This document shows, one piece after another, positions 1 through 10,824 of a DNA stretch of 64,000 nt. Source of the stretch: Gloeopeniophorella convolvens (Eukaryota > Basidiomycota > Agaricomycetes > Russulales); the NCBI GenBank assembly GCA_022496205.1, contig WTXD01000010.1, positions 310,001 to 374,000 on the forward strand, written 5' to 3'. A program made the translations under genes and the position numbers. Under the pieces are notes generated by a model, which did no database searches, had not been told where the DNA came from, and saw only the letters and a program-made list of their open reading frames with translations. Numbering within the stretch: position 1 is the first letter of the stretch; the number at the start of each line of letters is the position of its first letter.

Positions 1-1160
1 TGTGCGTTGTATGAGTATCTGAACGTAAACGTATTGAGTCTGGTGTATAAGTACGCTGTAAGGATTGTAGATCTTCGCGACTATTGAACTAAACCAGGAA
101 GAGTTCCGACGCGCGTTTGCCCCAAACTGCGATCGTGCCCTGGGTCCACGACAGTGGTCCGTGCGAGGATTGGTCATCTCCTTGAACATGGGACTCCGAG
201 TCAGTAGCCTAAACCCCTTAAGTATAACGGAACGACTGCCTTCCATTACTAAGGTCTGCTTTAGGAGACAACCTAAACCCGCTCAAACGGTCGTGCGCAC
301 TGCCAGTGCCACCAACTCACGAAGCTACTCTCAGGCTAAGAAGCACATCTGTGACTATACATCATCTTCCAGCTTCTCCCAGACTCCTTCAGTCCCATCC
401 TCCGACGTGAGTCAATATTGGATCAGTCTTCGTACCTCAGCGGAGACGATCTGGCAGTCAGTGCGTGTGGCAGAATGACTTTCTCCAGTACCGACTTTCC
501 TATGCAAGGGCGAGTCAATGACCAACGCCGCGACTTCAACGCGAGGCATCGCTAGTCCTGCCATCGGGGGAACAATGTGGATAAGCCGTAATAAGTGGTC
601 TCGAGCAGGCACGCCGCGTCACAATCTCCACCAGAGGTGCGGGCGTTACATATCGGCTTCTACAGGCACTGCTCACCGAGTTCGTACTCTGCTCTCATCA
701 TATTGGAAGGCACAGCGCTCATGACCCATGACCACTCATTTTGGCCTGACAATGACGTCGAACACGACCCTCATGCACCGCATCGACTCTGACAGCCTCG
801 CGATTCGGCTTCTCATTAGGCCTGTTCGGTCGGTATATCGTCGACATATACCCACTATAGTCTTTCATCAATCTTCACCGCAGCTTTGGACCCTTCTCTA
901 TATGCAACGCGCGTGCTCCTACGGCGAATTACCCACCGACACGTAGGATTTCAGGCTGAGCCTGTGCTACCCTGGGAGTCAGTATCCCCGCGGCTCGCAC
1001 AGTACATTCCCATTCCGAGGGCTGTCTTTGACCTCGTGATCTGGATAGGCGCCGAATGTCTTAACTGGCAGCTTTATAGGGCTCCCCTTCTCCCCTACCT
1101 ATTTGACTCTACTTGCGCTTTTCCCATGGGACTTAAGCCAGCACTGCTCAACCAAGAGAC
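1..1160. other. No supported gene; short dispersed repeat inside
   Basis: I find no coding signal here: open frames are short, overlap one another and match no family I know. The one structure is a 45 nt segment at 228-272 that recurs in inverse orientation at 55105-55149 (listed separately). The region lies upstream of the first F-box copy and may hold its unresolved 5' exon. Confidence 0.4.
228..272. repeat. Short dispersed repeat, copy 1
   Basis: These 45 nt match the reverse complement of 55105-55149 at 41 of 45 positions by eye, while flanks on both sides are unrelated. The second copy sits in the left arm of the large inverted repeat, in a stretch missing from the right arm, so it behaves as a separate small insertion. 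Its nature (SINE piece, MITE piece or other) is unknown. Confidence 0.55.
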
Positions 1161-1163
1161 ACT

Positions 1164-2771
1164 GTGCCAGTCCCTCCGCCCAATGCCGCAGGGACTCTCG
1201 TATTGTTAGTCGCCCAGGCTCGACATAATCGACGATCACTGACGCGCACATCGCCAGCGCGCCGTCACAATCGCGCGACGATCGGGCTGCTTCCTGACAG
1301 CGTACTCTTGGAGATGTTTGTGCTTTACGCCGAGAGCGGCGTCCTCCCTTACATTCGAAGCCACTCCCAACTGGAGCTCCCGCGGGAGGCATGGCAATGG
1401 CATAGAATCGCACACGTGTGCCAGAAGTGGCATCGTATCGTCCTCTCCTCGCCGCGCCGTCTCAAAATTCTCCTTCTCTGCTCGAACGGGAAACCCGTCG
1501 CGAAAATGCTCAATTACTGGCCGGATCTCCCTATCATCATCCATTACGTCCATGGTTGGGGCCGGAAGGTGACAGAAAAGGATGAAGATAACATCACGCA
1601 TGCTCTGCAGTACCCTACCCCCATCCGGCGATTATCTCTCGACGTGACACCTTCACTTGCAGCAAAGCTAGCATCCGTGTCATGGGGAGACGAGTCCTTT
1701 TCAAATCTACTGGGTCTCCGTCTTAGATCCTCTACGGTGCACCCGGCCAGTGTAGTCCTTCCTCAAAGGTTCTTGCAAGCATCAGCCTCACATCTGGAAA
1801 TGATCTTCCTCGATGGTGTCGTCATCCCGGCGCTTCCGAAACTCCTCTCATCGGCCACACACCTCGGCTCTCTTACTCTCTTACGCATCCCAGCAGCAGG
1901 GTACGTCTCGCCCGGAGCGCTCCTCTCGCTTCTCTCCGCCATATCCCGCCTCGAATCCCTTAGACTTGAGTACATTCACTCCGCTTCGCATCCAGCCACA
2001 GAGAGGACACGCTTGCCTCCGTCCTAAACGTGCGCAGTCTTGCAGGCACTCGAGCACTTCGCCTTCCGAGGCGCTAGTGAGGATCTTGAAGACCTCGTAT
2101 CGCGTTTCGTCGCTCCTCGCTTGAAGAACGTTGGCATAGATCTGCACAATCAACTTGTCATCGATCTGCCGCATCTCCCCCAATTCCTTTCCAGTTCCAT
2201 GTGCTTGGAGGGCGCCACGAATGTCCAACTGGAAGTCACCAGAGGAGACTTCATCCTCCTGGCCATATTCGCAAAAGCTCCGCACGGCTTCAACTACCCC
2301 TTGTACTTGATCGTCTGGTGTAAGCCGGCCGACTGGCAAATCTCCGCCATGTCTCAGGTCTGCGCCTGCATCCAACGCGCCCTCCCCACAGTGACGACCC
2401 TCGACATCTGCCATGCCCGGTCATCGCTCCCGGGCCGCCAGCTGCCACCACAGAGACCTACTGAGCTAGATCTGGATGAGCCCACGCCCGAACCCGAACA
2501 GTGGCTCGAGCTCCTGGAAGCGTTTAGTGCTGTGGAGGAGCTCGCGCTGGAGGGCCCATTTGCCACTGAGCTCGTCCGGGCGCTCTGCGCGCTATCCACC
2601 ACTGCGGCAGATGTTCTATCCGTCCTGCCTGCGCTGCGCGAGTTGCAGCTGAAGGCAATGACGTCTGCGGAGGAGGGTAGTTCCCTCGTGAAGGCGCTTG
2701 AGCCGTTCGTCGACGCTCGGCGCCTTGCTGGCCGAGCAGTGGCAGTTGCGTATGACACAACGAGGCGATGA
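1164..2771 (+). pseudogene. F-box/LRR-like protein, copy 1, with in-frame stop
   Basis: The F-box lies near the N-terminus: LPDSVLLEMF followed by a gap and WQWHRIAHVCQKWHRIVLSS, the usual Agaricomycete form that binds Skp1 in SCF ubiquitin ligases. Leucine-rich, LRR-like sequence follows to the end. The reading frame is the same from 1164 to 2771 but is cut by TAA at 2025-2027. The tandem paralogue at 4101-5742 reads through this point with one more codon, so a 3-nt deletion creating TAA is the simplest explanation. No intron around the stop keeps the frame. The frame opens with GTG at 1164 and the first in-frame ATG lies inside the F-box, so the true 5' end or first exon is unresolved. It could still make a truncated F-box protein. 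Confidence 0.7.
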
Positions 2772-2965
2772 TAGGTGGCGAGATGTAAAAGGCCAAAGAA
2801 TTTGAACTGCGCCCAACGATTATGTATAATCGGACCACGAATGTACAGTACCGAGTGTAGTATGTACTCTCCCAATGAACCTACAACAAACAGTACAATG
2901 AACTCATACTACAGGCTGCGCGCGCTTCGATAGTCTCCCACCTAATCCAGAACACGGGGAGAAGA

Positions 2966-3715
2966 TTATGATTGGTCTTCTTGACATTCTGCCAATGGCA
3001 GGGGCTCGGGTACGCATTCCAATACACCCCAATCACCAACATGTATATTATCATTGTCACTGCCGCTAGGCTCATTCCGGACATCCGTGAGCGCTGCTAT
3101 AGAGATGATTGAGTCTCGCGCTGATGGTCGAAAGCTACACTCACGCTTGGATGGACCAGCTTGCTGCATGTCCTCGCTAGCCGCTGCGCGCTTGCCTGAG
3201 GCTCGGGCCTTCCGAGGACGGCCGCGACCGCGACGAGCGGCGACCTCCCGTGAGCAAAGGCATTTAGCCTCGTGCTCAGCCTCTTCAGCTACGCGACGAA
3301 GGCACCATGTCGAGATTGCAGGGCCAGCAAACTTGATGTCTTTGGGTGACTTTGAGCGCGAGAAATAGTCGCCCCGGTTCTCGTGCGTCCTCTCGCCTGG
3401 ATGGCTGTACCGGTGGTTCCAGATCATGCCCACGGTGTCCGCACAATTATAGGAGGTTTGTCCTGTTAAGAAGCTCCGGAGCTTGTGGCCATGGGGCGTG
3501 TCCAGGTCGATATCGTCGCGGAAGAATTCGTGTAGGAACGCGCCGTAACTCATGTTCGCATTGTTGACCAATTCGGCGACGCTGTCCAGTATTTCGGGGA
3601 TCTTGCGACGGTTTTGCTTTCTGGCGGACGCAGACGGGTCGTATGGGATGAAAACGTCTTTTTTTGCAGTTGTATGCTTGCTTTTGGGCATGGTACGCAC
3701 TTGAGTGGCATTCAC
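2966..3715 (-). CDS. AT-hook protein, N-terminal part resembling DUF6589-family proteins
   Basis: A single uninterrupted frame of 249 codons; a second in-frame Met at codon 9 (MPKSKHTTAKK) is the more natural start. The N-terminal half (RRKIPEILDSVAEL, then MSYGAFLHEFFRDD, LRSFLTGQTS, WNHRYSHP) resembles the N-terminal segment of large Agaricomycete proteins annotated with DUF6589, from memory of that family. Around residues 165-175 there is an AT-hook, RRGRGRPRKAR, which would bind the minor groove of AT-rich DNA. The full DUF6589 domain is absent, so this is either a short member or a 3'-truncated copy. It lies between the two F-box copies on the opposite strand. Role unknown; DNA binding is inferred only from the hook. 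Confidence 0.55.
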   Translation of the reverse strand: MNATQVRTMPKSKHTTAKKDVFIPYDPSASARKQNRRKIPEILDSVAELVNNANMSYGAFLHEFFRDDIDLDTPHGHKLRSFLTGQTSYNCADTVGMIWNHRYSHPGERTHENRGDYFSRSKSPKDIKFAGPAISTWCLRRVAEEAEHEAKCLCSREVAARRGRGRPRKARASGKRAAASEDMQQAGPSKRECSFRPSARDSIISIAALTDVRNEPSGSDNDNIHVGDWGVLECVPEPLPLAECQEDQS

Positions 3716-4100
3716 AAAGGCGGAATCCGACTCGCAGGCCCGAGCACGCGTCGCCCAAATGTGGAAGATTTATCACGTGCCGTTCCTAAGTCCATTACAC
3801 CTGCCTGATTACGTGGACGCTTGGTCGCCGACTCCGCCGTGAAGGCTCTGCCCTCGCTGAGGCCGCTCCCCAAAATCTAAGCAACTTACCCACTGCGCGA
3901 CGACAGTCTTCTGCGGTTTTCCTCAAATCTGCAATGGAGAATAATTTCATTCCCGAGCACTGTGCGCCTGCTGCGGCCCCGTAGCTCCCCCTCCCAGGAA
4001 CTTGGGCGTTGGTTGACTCGGCCTCGTGTTGCTCTTTCGCGAGTCATTTGACGCCGCAAGCCGCTCTCCTTTTCCAAGCACTCACTTATACGCATCCCTC

Positions 4101-5742
4101 ATGCAAAGCCACCTTGGTGAATCAGCTAGGCGAATCGCGGAGAAAATATCCGGCGGTATTCTCCACCACCAGGAGATGGAGGGTCCACGTCAGTCCAAGC
4201 TACTGGCGCGGGGATTATTCATACTCATCCTTTCCAGCGCACCCACACCGCCGCGTCACGATCGAGCACTCCCTGAAGATGTTCTTCTAGAGATATTCAG
4301 TTCTTACGCCAGGGGCGAACCGACGCGCCAGTTTCCTTTCGTACGCAGGGCCGCCTGGGATCTGAACACAGCTCCGGCCCCCCACCGCACCCCCAGCCTA
4401 GCTCCTCCATCATCCCAGGCGTGTGGCAATGGCACAGGATCGCACATGTGTACCGGAGATGGCGTCGTGTCATTCTTTCGTCCCCGCGCCGCCTCGGCCT
4501 GCGCCTTTACTGCACATACGGAAAGCCCATCGCGCATCTACTCGACTACTGGTCGGCTCTCCCCATCCAGATAGACTACTTCGACCCTGACGTCAAGCGT
4601 GTGCTGAGTCCGAAGGATGAAGACAACATTGTAGCCACCCTGCAGAAGCCTATGGCCCGCATCCACCAGGTCAAGATATTTATGACGCCCTCGTTCGTGG
4701 CCAAACTAGCCACGGTGGCATGGGAAGACCAGGTGTTTCCGTACCTGCAGTATATTCACCTCTCCGGGCCTGGAGGGGAGGTCGGCCCGGTGGTTCTCCC
4801 CAAAAGGTTCCTCGAAGGTCCAGCGCCGCGCTTGAAACGGATTACCCTCGACGGTGTTGCCGCCCCGGCGCTATTGCAGCTCCTTTCATCCAGTCGGGAC
4901 CTCATCTACCTCCATCTCAAGAACATCCCGGCCTCTGCACCCATCTCCGCTGCAGCACTTGTGCGTTGCCTTTCGGCCATGCCGCGCCTCGAGTTTCTCA
5001 TTCTCGAAAAATTTCCGACCCCCCCTGGGATAGCCCCTGCAGACTCCGTAGTGCGCGCTCCTCCGCCCCTGAATCACCCTACAGCCCTGCCGGCGCTCGA
5101 ATTTTTCTCCTTTAAGGGCACCAGCGAAGCCCTCGAGGACCTCGTGGCGCGCTTCGTCGCTCCTCGTCTAGGGAGAATCTACGTCGTGCTGCACAACCAG
5201 CTCGCCATCGACCTGACGCACCTCGGCCGGTTCCTCGCGCACTCCCCACACTTCAAGCGCTTCGACAGGCCAAGATTCTCCTGTACAAAGACGAGTTCGT
5301 CTCGCTGGAGCCGGAGAGCTACCCCTCGCCGGTGATGTCCCTGAAGGTCCTCTGCAAGCCGCTCGACTGGCAGATCTCTGCGATAGCGCAGGTCTGTGCC
5401 TCTCTCCGGCACACCGTCCCCGCTGTCCACGCACTCTCGATCGTGCACCACGGCCAACCGTTGCCGCACCAGCTGCGCGAGGTCGGGCCCGAGCAGTGGC
5501 TCGAGCTCCTGCGGCCGTTCATCAGCGTGGAAAGGCTCACGACGTGGGGCACTCCGATCGACGCTGAGCTTGCGCGCGCGCTGTGCGCCGTGCCGCCCGA
5601 CGTTGCTGTGCTGCCTGCCCTGCGCGAGCTCGATTTCTGGCAGCTGGACTCTGTCGAGGAGAGCGACGCGCTCGTGCAGGCGTTCACGCCGTTTGTCGAC
5701 GCTCGCCGCCAAGCCGGCCGCCCAGTGCTATGTTCGTTTTAG
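4101..5742 (+). pseudogene. F-box/LRR-like protein, copy 2, frameshifted
   Basis: Tandem paralogue of the gene at 1164-2771, same strand, with the F-box LPEDVLLEIF then WQWHRIAHVYRRWRRVILSS and a leucine-rich body. ATG 4101 is the first good start. Two frame changes are needed. The first is explained by a 56-nt intron, 4341-4396 (GTACGC...CCCCCAG), which restores an F-box of the same length as copy 1; its branch site is weak. The second, at about 5255-5275, has no splice signals; after it the frame again aligns with copy 1 (KILLYKDEFVSLE, then LDWQISAIAQVCASL). That makes a 1-nt indel likely. The intact copy presumably acted as an SCF substrate receptor. The two copies carry different lesions, so they decayed independently. 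Confidence 0.65.
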
Positions 5743-6271
5743 GCGCTTGTAGGGAAGTCGCAGTAGGCAGCAGGCTATGCAAATCTGCAGTAGTTGGCAC
5801 AACCATAACCCAGCCCCAGTCTTCTTGAGAGCAGAATGCATACTATCGTAACATGCTCCACGTTATCATGCACTATGGACCGAAGTGCAGAATTGATGTC
5901 TATGCACTTTTATTGTTGACTTCGTACAGGACATGGATTACGATGATATAATTATGCTCGTACGCTGTGCAGACGACGGACAGTGCGGGACAGCGCAAGG
6001 AAATGGGGGAATATTAGATGCCGCAAAGAGCCCTTCCATCGACAGTCCGCAAAAACGATACACGCGCGCATCGAGCGCGCGCGCCCCACCGTCCACACAG
6101 AAATAAGTGCGCCATGGCAGCGTCGAGAGAGGAGGAAACATGAGAGGAAGAATTGCAGGAGAAAACTCTGTAAGACAATCCGTCATAAATAGCTGCTAGA
6201 CCGCGCCGCTACAAAACAGTGAACGATGTGCGCTGCCGCGCGCGAGAAGGGGTATCCGGGCGGCAACGGGG
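5743..6271. other. Intergenic, convergent 3' ends
   Basis: This lies between the 3' end of the second F-box copy and the 3' end of the minus-strand membrane-protein gene. I see no coding or repeat structure in it. Confidence 0.4.
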
Positions 6272-7587
6272 CTACTGCGGGCCGTAAGCGCCATACGCGG
6301 GATGTGGGCCGGGCGACGCGCGGCCGCCGGCGCCGTATGCAGCCTGCGGGCCCGGCGATGCCCGCCCGCCTGCGCCGTACGCCGCTTGGAGACCCGGCGA
6401 TGCGCGACCGCTTGGGTACCCCGCCTGCGGCGCAGGCGATGCGCGCCCGCCATACTCAACCCCGTACGGGGCTTGCTGCGAGGGCGACGCGCGCCCGCCA
6501 AAGTCGCCGCCGTATGCGGCGCCAGGGCCGGGCGAGCGGCGGCCTGCGAGCTGTGTCATCGGGATCGCTTCGCCGGGCACGCCCTGGTCGAATGCCTGGG
6601 GAACGGGCCCATGATACGGGTCGTAGAATGATGCGTCCGGGTCGTCGCGGTATGGCTGGTTCGGGTCGAGGTGTGGGAACGGCGGCACGGCGTATGGGTC
6701 GGCGGGGTACAGCTCCGCAGTCGAGTTGGCCGCGGTCGAGGCCGCGTAGCCGCCCGACATGCGGCGCGGTTCCGAGGTGGTGTCGAAACCAGAGCCGCCC
6801 GTGCGGTTGGTGGGGAGGGGACGTTCGCGTCTGGCGTTGAGCTCGGCCACTTGATTTCCTCGTCTGTGAAGGGACAGAGGGGTCAGCGTGGGTACGTGAA
6901 CGTTGCGAGGAAGACACGCACTTTCATCAAAGTCGTGGAACCGCTTGCGCGTGAACTTCCATACGAAGAAGCCTATGATACCGAGTACGGCAACACCGCC
7001 TGCAACGGACAACCCTACGATGGTGGAGGTCGAGATGCCACTGCTGCTACCCCCGCTATTGTCTGCAGCCGCAGTTTTCGTTGGTGAGGGAGAAGAACTC
7101 GGGGGCGTGTCGGACACGAAGACAATTGAGGTGATGGTCTGGCCATCTGCGCCTGTGGTTATGAGAGCGGAGGTGGACTCCGAGGACGAGGATGACTGGG
7201 ACGGGGGCGGTGTCACAGAGGGTGGTGGGTCGTGCTGGAACCAGGGGGAGGTGTAGATGGAGTAGGTGGGGACGAGCTAGACTCTGAACTTGCTGATGAG
7301 CTTGAAGATGAAGAAGAGGACGATGAGGAGGAGGACGAGGAGCTGCTGGACGAAGATGACGATGAGGTCGAGGTCGACGAAGAGGAGGTCGAGGATGAGG
7401 AAGTAGTTGATGAACCGGGGCCTTGATCAGGAGGGGGATCCTTTCCTATTGGCAGCTGGCGTGGTGCGATGTAGCTCGTGGATGTAGAATCGTCTAGGAG
7501 GTCATAGCGAGGGACGAGGGCGAAGAGGAGGAGACAGGTGAGGGTGATCAGGACGCCCAGAGCGCGCGCGGGGGTGACTGCGCGCAT
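6272..7587 (-). CDS. Ser-rich single-pass membrane protein, Mid2-like, with C-terminal Gly-Arg-Ala-Ser-Pro repeats
   Basis: Order from the N-terminus: a hydrophobic signal (ALGVLITLTCLLLFALV), a very Ser-rich ectodomain with near-pure Ser runs (about 7265-7425), one membrane segment (IVGLSVAGGVAVLGIIGFFV) followed by basic WKFTRKRF, and a cytoplasmic tail ending in Gly/Pro/Tyr/Ser repeats. This is the layout of fungal Mid2/Wsc-type wall-stress sensors, but nothing here proves that role. An intron begins at GTGCGT just after the HDFDE segment. The AG that ends a 58-nt intron leaves an IKWP-type motif but needs a 1-nt change; an AG 14 nt further on keeps the frame. A second frame change near 7215-7260, in C-rich DNA, fits no GT-AG pair I can find. 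Sequence error in low-complexity DNA is possible. Confidence 0.65.
6275..6499 (-). repeat. Protein-coding tandem repeat, about 14 residues per unit
   Basis: The tail of the membrane protein holds five units of the form GGRASPxxQAxYGA, 13-18 residues (roughly 40-50 nt) each, running to the stop codon. The units are nearly identical in their GRASP core and vary in the spacer. Such repeats usually change copy number by slippage or unequal exchange, so length polymorphism between strains is expected. Confidence 0.8.
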
Positions 7588-8116
7588 GTCTAGGGACGAG
7601 CTGGCAGCGAGCGCAGAGACAAGAAGAAAGGAAAGTAAAAGAGAGAGATGAGAGCGGTGAACAGCAGTGGGCTAATCGCCCCGGCGACCGGTCCCTGTGG
7701 CTGTGTCGTCGTCCGCACCGCTCCGGGCGACTGCCAACGCGCTCCCTCGATACCGCAACTGCCAAGCAACCGCCCGTCACTCAACGTTCTCGTTATTTCG
7801 TCGGAATCTATTAACCACTTCTCTTCGTGCACACAGACCAGAGATCACTGCCGCCAAAACCAAGTTGCGAGAAAGACTACGTTGTAAATGGGGATATCAA
7901 ATGTCGTGAGGGAGTAAATAATAACGTAGCTAACACCGAACCAATCATCATCATTGAGGGACATCATAGCTACAGTATAAGAAAGCAGATTATCTCTGAG
8001 AATATCCGTGAAACGTGAATCACTTGGTCGAACTGCCTCTGCGCAAACAACGTACATACCGGTGAGAAGGCTAGGCATGAGAAGACAGGAGAAGACCTGG
8101 CTGCGCACCGGCCTTC
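7588..8116. other. Intergenic, promoter side of the membrane-protein gene
   Basis: About 530 nt between the start of the membrane-protein gene and the 3' end of the Pro/Ala-rich gene, both on the minus strand. It should hold the promoter of the former. No recognisable coding sequence. Confidence 0.4.
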
Positions 8117-9803
8117 TTATTCCTCGTCGGGTATCTCGCCGGCCACGTCTAATTGTGCCGGCGCGGGGGACGACGACCCCTGGAGCATGTTGACAATATC
8201 CTCCAGCTCATCCCCGGCGGACGAATGCCGTGGTTTGACTTCGTCCAGCCTCGCCGCCGGCACTGGCGTCTCGGGCGCAGCACCAACGGGCTCCTGCGCC
8301 GAAGCGGCTTCCGCAGCCTCCTCTGGAGTTGTATCCTCTGTCTCCTGAGCTGGGGCGGCAGAGTGCTCCGACGGGGCGTCCTCCGCAGCAGGCTCCGTAT
8401 CTAGCTGCTCCTCTGCGACCGCAGCAGCTTCTTCAGCAGTGCCTTCAGGCTCTTCCTCCGCAGCGAGCGTGTGTGCGTGCGAGGCGTCCGCATCCCCTTC
8501 CGCAGGAATAGCCTGCTCTTCCGGCGGTGCATCTTCGCGTGCATGCACCTCCTCTTCGTAAGCTGGTTCTTCGTGTACCTCCGCGCCTTCGTCATGGCTG
8601 TCCTCCACCTCCTGTAGCGGTGCCTCTTCGTGCGCTTCTTCTGTGTGGTGCTCTTCTGCGGGGTGCTCCTCCGCATGCACAGCCGCGTCCGCTCCGTCGC
8701 TCTCTGCCTCGGCAACCACTGCTGCGCCAACGGCAGCAGCAGCAGCCACAGCCGTGGCTGCGACAGCCCTCCTCGCCGGCGTGCCGGCGCCCCTTGCAGG
8801 CGGCGACCCAACGCCGCGCGTCGCCACCGCACCGCGCTTGACAGGTGTCCCGCGCCCGCGCGCAGGGCCAGGCGGAGGCGACGTGACCACCACAGCGCGC
8901 GCCTTGCTCGCCGACGCGGCCGTCGGTTTGCTCAGGCGCGACAGGTCAACCTTGCGCGGGGGCACGGCGCGCGCAGCGGGAGCCGGCGCCGCGTTGCGCG
9001 CGCGAGCGAGGGATGCAGCCGTCGGTGCAAATAGGCCGGACGACGTGGGCACAGGTACAGGCGCAGGCGCGGTTGCAGTTGCGGGTGCGGGCGGGGCCGC
9101 CTTGGGCGCAGCCCCCGCGGCAGAGGGGCGGGACGCGGGCGTCTTCGGACGGGCGGCGGGCGTGCGTGGGCGCGCACCCGGCGCGGGCGATCTGGTGCTC
9201 GCGCTGCGCGGGAGTGAGCTAGGCGTGCTGCGTGTGCCGAGGACGGGCGGCCTGGACGGCGTGCGCGGGGTAGGGGTCTTCGAGGGCGCCGGAGGTGCGC
9301 GTGAGGCGGCCGCGGGCGTCGACCTGGACGGGGACGCGGGCGTCTTGGTCACTCTAGACGACGTCCCTGCGGCCGATGCGCGTGATCTCACAGCCGGGGC
9401 AGGTGCAGGTGCAGGTGCGGGTGTAGGGGTAGCGGTGGGGGCGGGGATAGGAGCAGGCGGCTCGGGTGCAGGCGCGGCCGGGGCTTGCGCGGCGGGTTCG
9501 GCAGCAGGCTCCGGCGTGGCGAGCGGCTGCGCAGGAGGCGACGTGGCACCGCGCAGCGGCCTGGCCGCCGCGGGCGGGCTCGCCTCCCCCGGCGGCTGCG
9601 CCGCGGCGCCGTTCGTCCTGACGGGGGGCCACTCGCGCGCAATGCGCGTCTCCTCCCTGGCCGCGTCGCCCGCGTTGGTGCTCGCAGCGCTCGTCGCGCG
9701 CGAGGGCGGGGCCGGCGGGACGGACGTGCGCTTCTGCTGCTGCTGTTCAAAGCGCCCGATGAGGTTCGCGACGGACTGGCGGGGTCGCTCGTCGGGCAGC
9801 GGC
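8117..9803 (-). CDS. Disordered Pro/Ala-rich, acidic-tailed protein of unknown function
   Basis: One long exon, open from a likely acceptor (CACACAG, ending at 9804) to the stop at 8117. The first exon carrying the ATG is not resolved. Early in the exon is a compact motif, RQSVANLIGRFEQQQQ, the only part that looks like a conserved peptide. Then comes a long Pro/Ala/Thr/Arg-rich basic stretch (many TPxR and RAxG patterns), an Ala run, and a Glu/Ala/His-rich acidic region. The C-terminus has a short hydrophobic patch, LEDIVNMLQGSS. No enzyme domain is visible. The charge switch from basic to acidic suggests a scaffold or cytoskeleton- or nucleic-acid-associated protein, but this is inference only. 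High GC and simple composition make the antisense strand look open too; that strand is a shadow. Confidence 0.6.
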
Positions 9804-10824
9804 CTGTGTGCGATCAGGGGGGATCAGATGGCGTGATGCGGCGCGGCAGAAAGGTGGCCGGGCTGCGTACATAGCTGGACGTATCAGAGAGATGCGGTTC
9901 TAGCAGTGCAATGGGTTGTCCTGTGGAAGAATCGAGGCAAGAAAAAGGTTGAGGGTGCGTTGTTGGCAACAGAGGTGCGCAGAGGTGTTGTTGTGCGCGC
10001 TCGCGTCGACGGCGCGGTTGCCGTCATCACATACCTTCCTCTTACGGCAACCGAAATCGGCCCAGCTCGTCACAAGGCTCACGCCAGCCTCTGCTCGCGT
10101 CGTTACGGACTTGTAGTAAGGCGTTGTTGGCGACGAGAAGACGAGCAGCCGGTGGGAACTTTCTGTGTACATTTCAACCGCAACCGCAAACTCTCAACCG
10201 CCCGGCGCTAACTCACGTGCACTCGATGACGGGGTGACTGGCTCGCTGCATTGCATATCGCTTCTACTGAATTATCATTGCGTGTAAAACTCTCCAACCA
10301 CAGTGTAGAAAACATGCAATTCATCCCTAACATGAGTATGTAGTGATTACGTCTGTGAGCTTATCCGGGAGCCAACAATGCAGTTGCGGAGTCGTGTCTA
10401 TGTGTCAGGAAGAATAAAGAGGCCACCTGCCAATAAGCTGTTAGGAATGATAAGATAAAGATGGCGCCGATGGTGGTGGGTATGATGAAATATAGGGTTG
10501 ATTCGGTTGTTTGTCGATGTCGAGTGAGAAAGATGCGTGATTATGGGTCGTGAGGGGCGTGTGAAAGTAGAGATTTATATGCACAAGTAAGGCCTCCTAC
10601 GTTGAGGAAGGCATGGGGAATGGGGTGAAGTGGGACTAGGCAGTGCGCCCATCCGCGCATTGACGTGCAACGGAGCAGTGGCTTAGCCAACCGCGATAAG
10701 CCCGCGAGAGTGCACTGCGGCGCGTGCGTCACTCCTACCAGCCAGCATAGACAGCAGACGGCCAGCGGGAGATGTGGCGCGCGGATGGGCGTAAGCTGTG
10801 CGGAGCCCTATCCACGGTCGTGCA
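9804..10824. other. Intergenic
   Basis: Between the 3' end of the Ca2+-ATPase gene and the 5' side of the Pro/Ala-rich gene. It probably includes the latter's first exon and promoter. I see no other gene, RNA or repeat. Confidence 0.4.

Noticed and set aside
1970..2045. An intron removing the TAA in F-box copy 1
   Set aside because: GTACAT...GCAG at 1970-2037 or 1970-2045 gives lengths that break the frame, and the paralogue has no intron here.
7232..7426. Asp/Glu-rich open frame on the plus strand
   Set aside because: Antisense of the poly-Ser tract of the membrane protein: Ser codons read backwards give Glu/Asp.
8643..9836. 397-codon Ala/Gly/Val-rich open frame on the plus strand
   Set aside because: It is antisense to the Pro/Ala-rich gene, its composition is a by-product of high GC, and it has no domain or motif.
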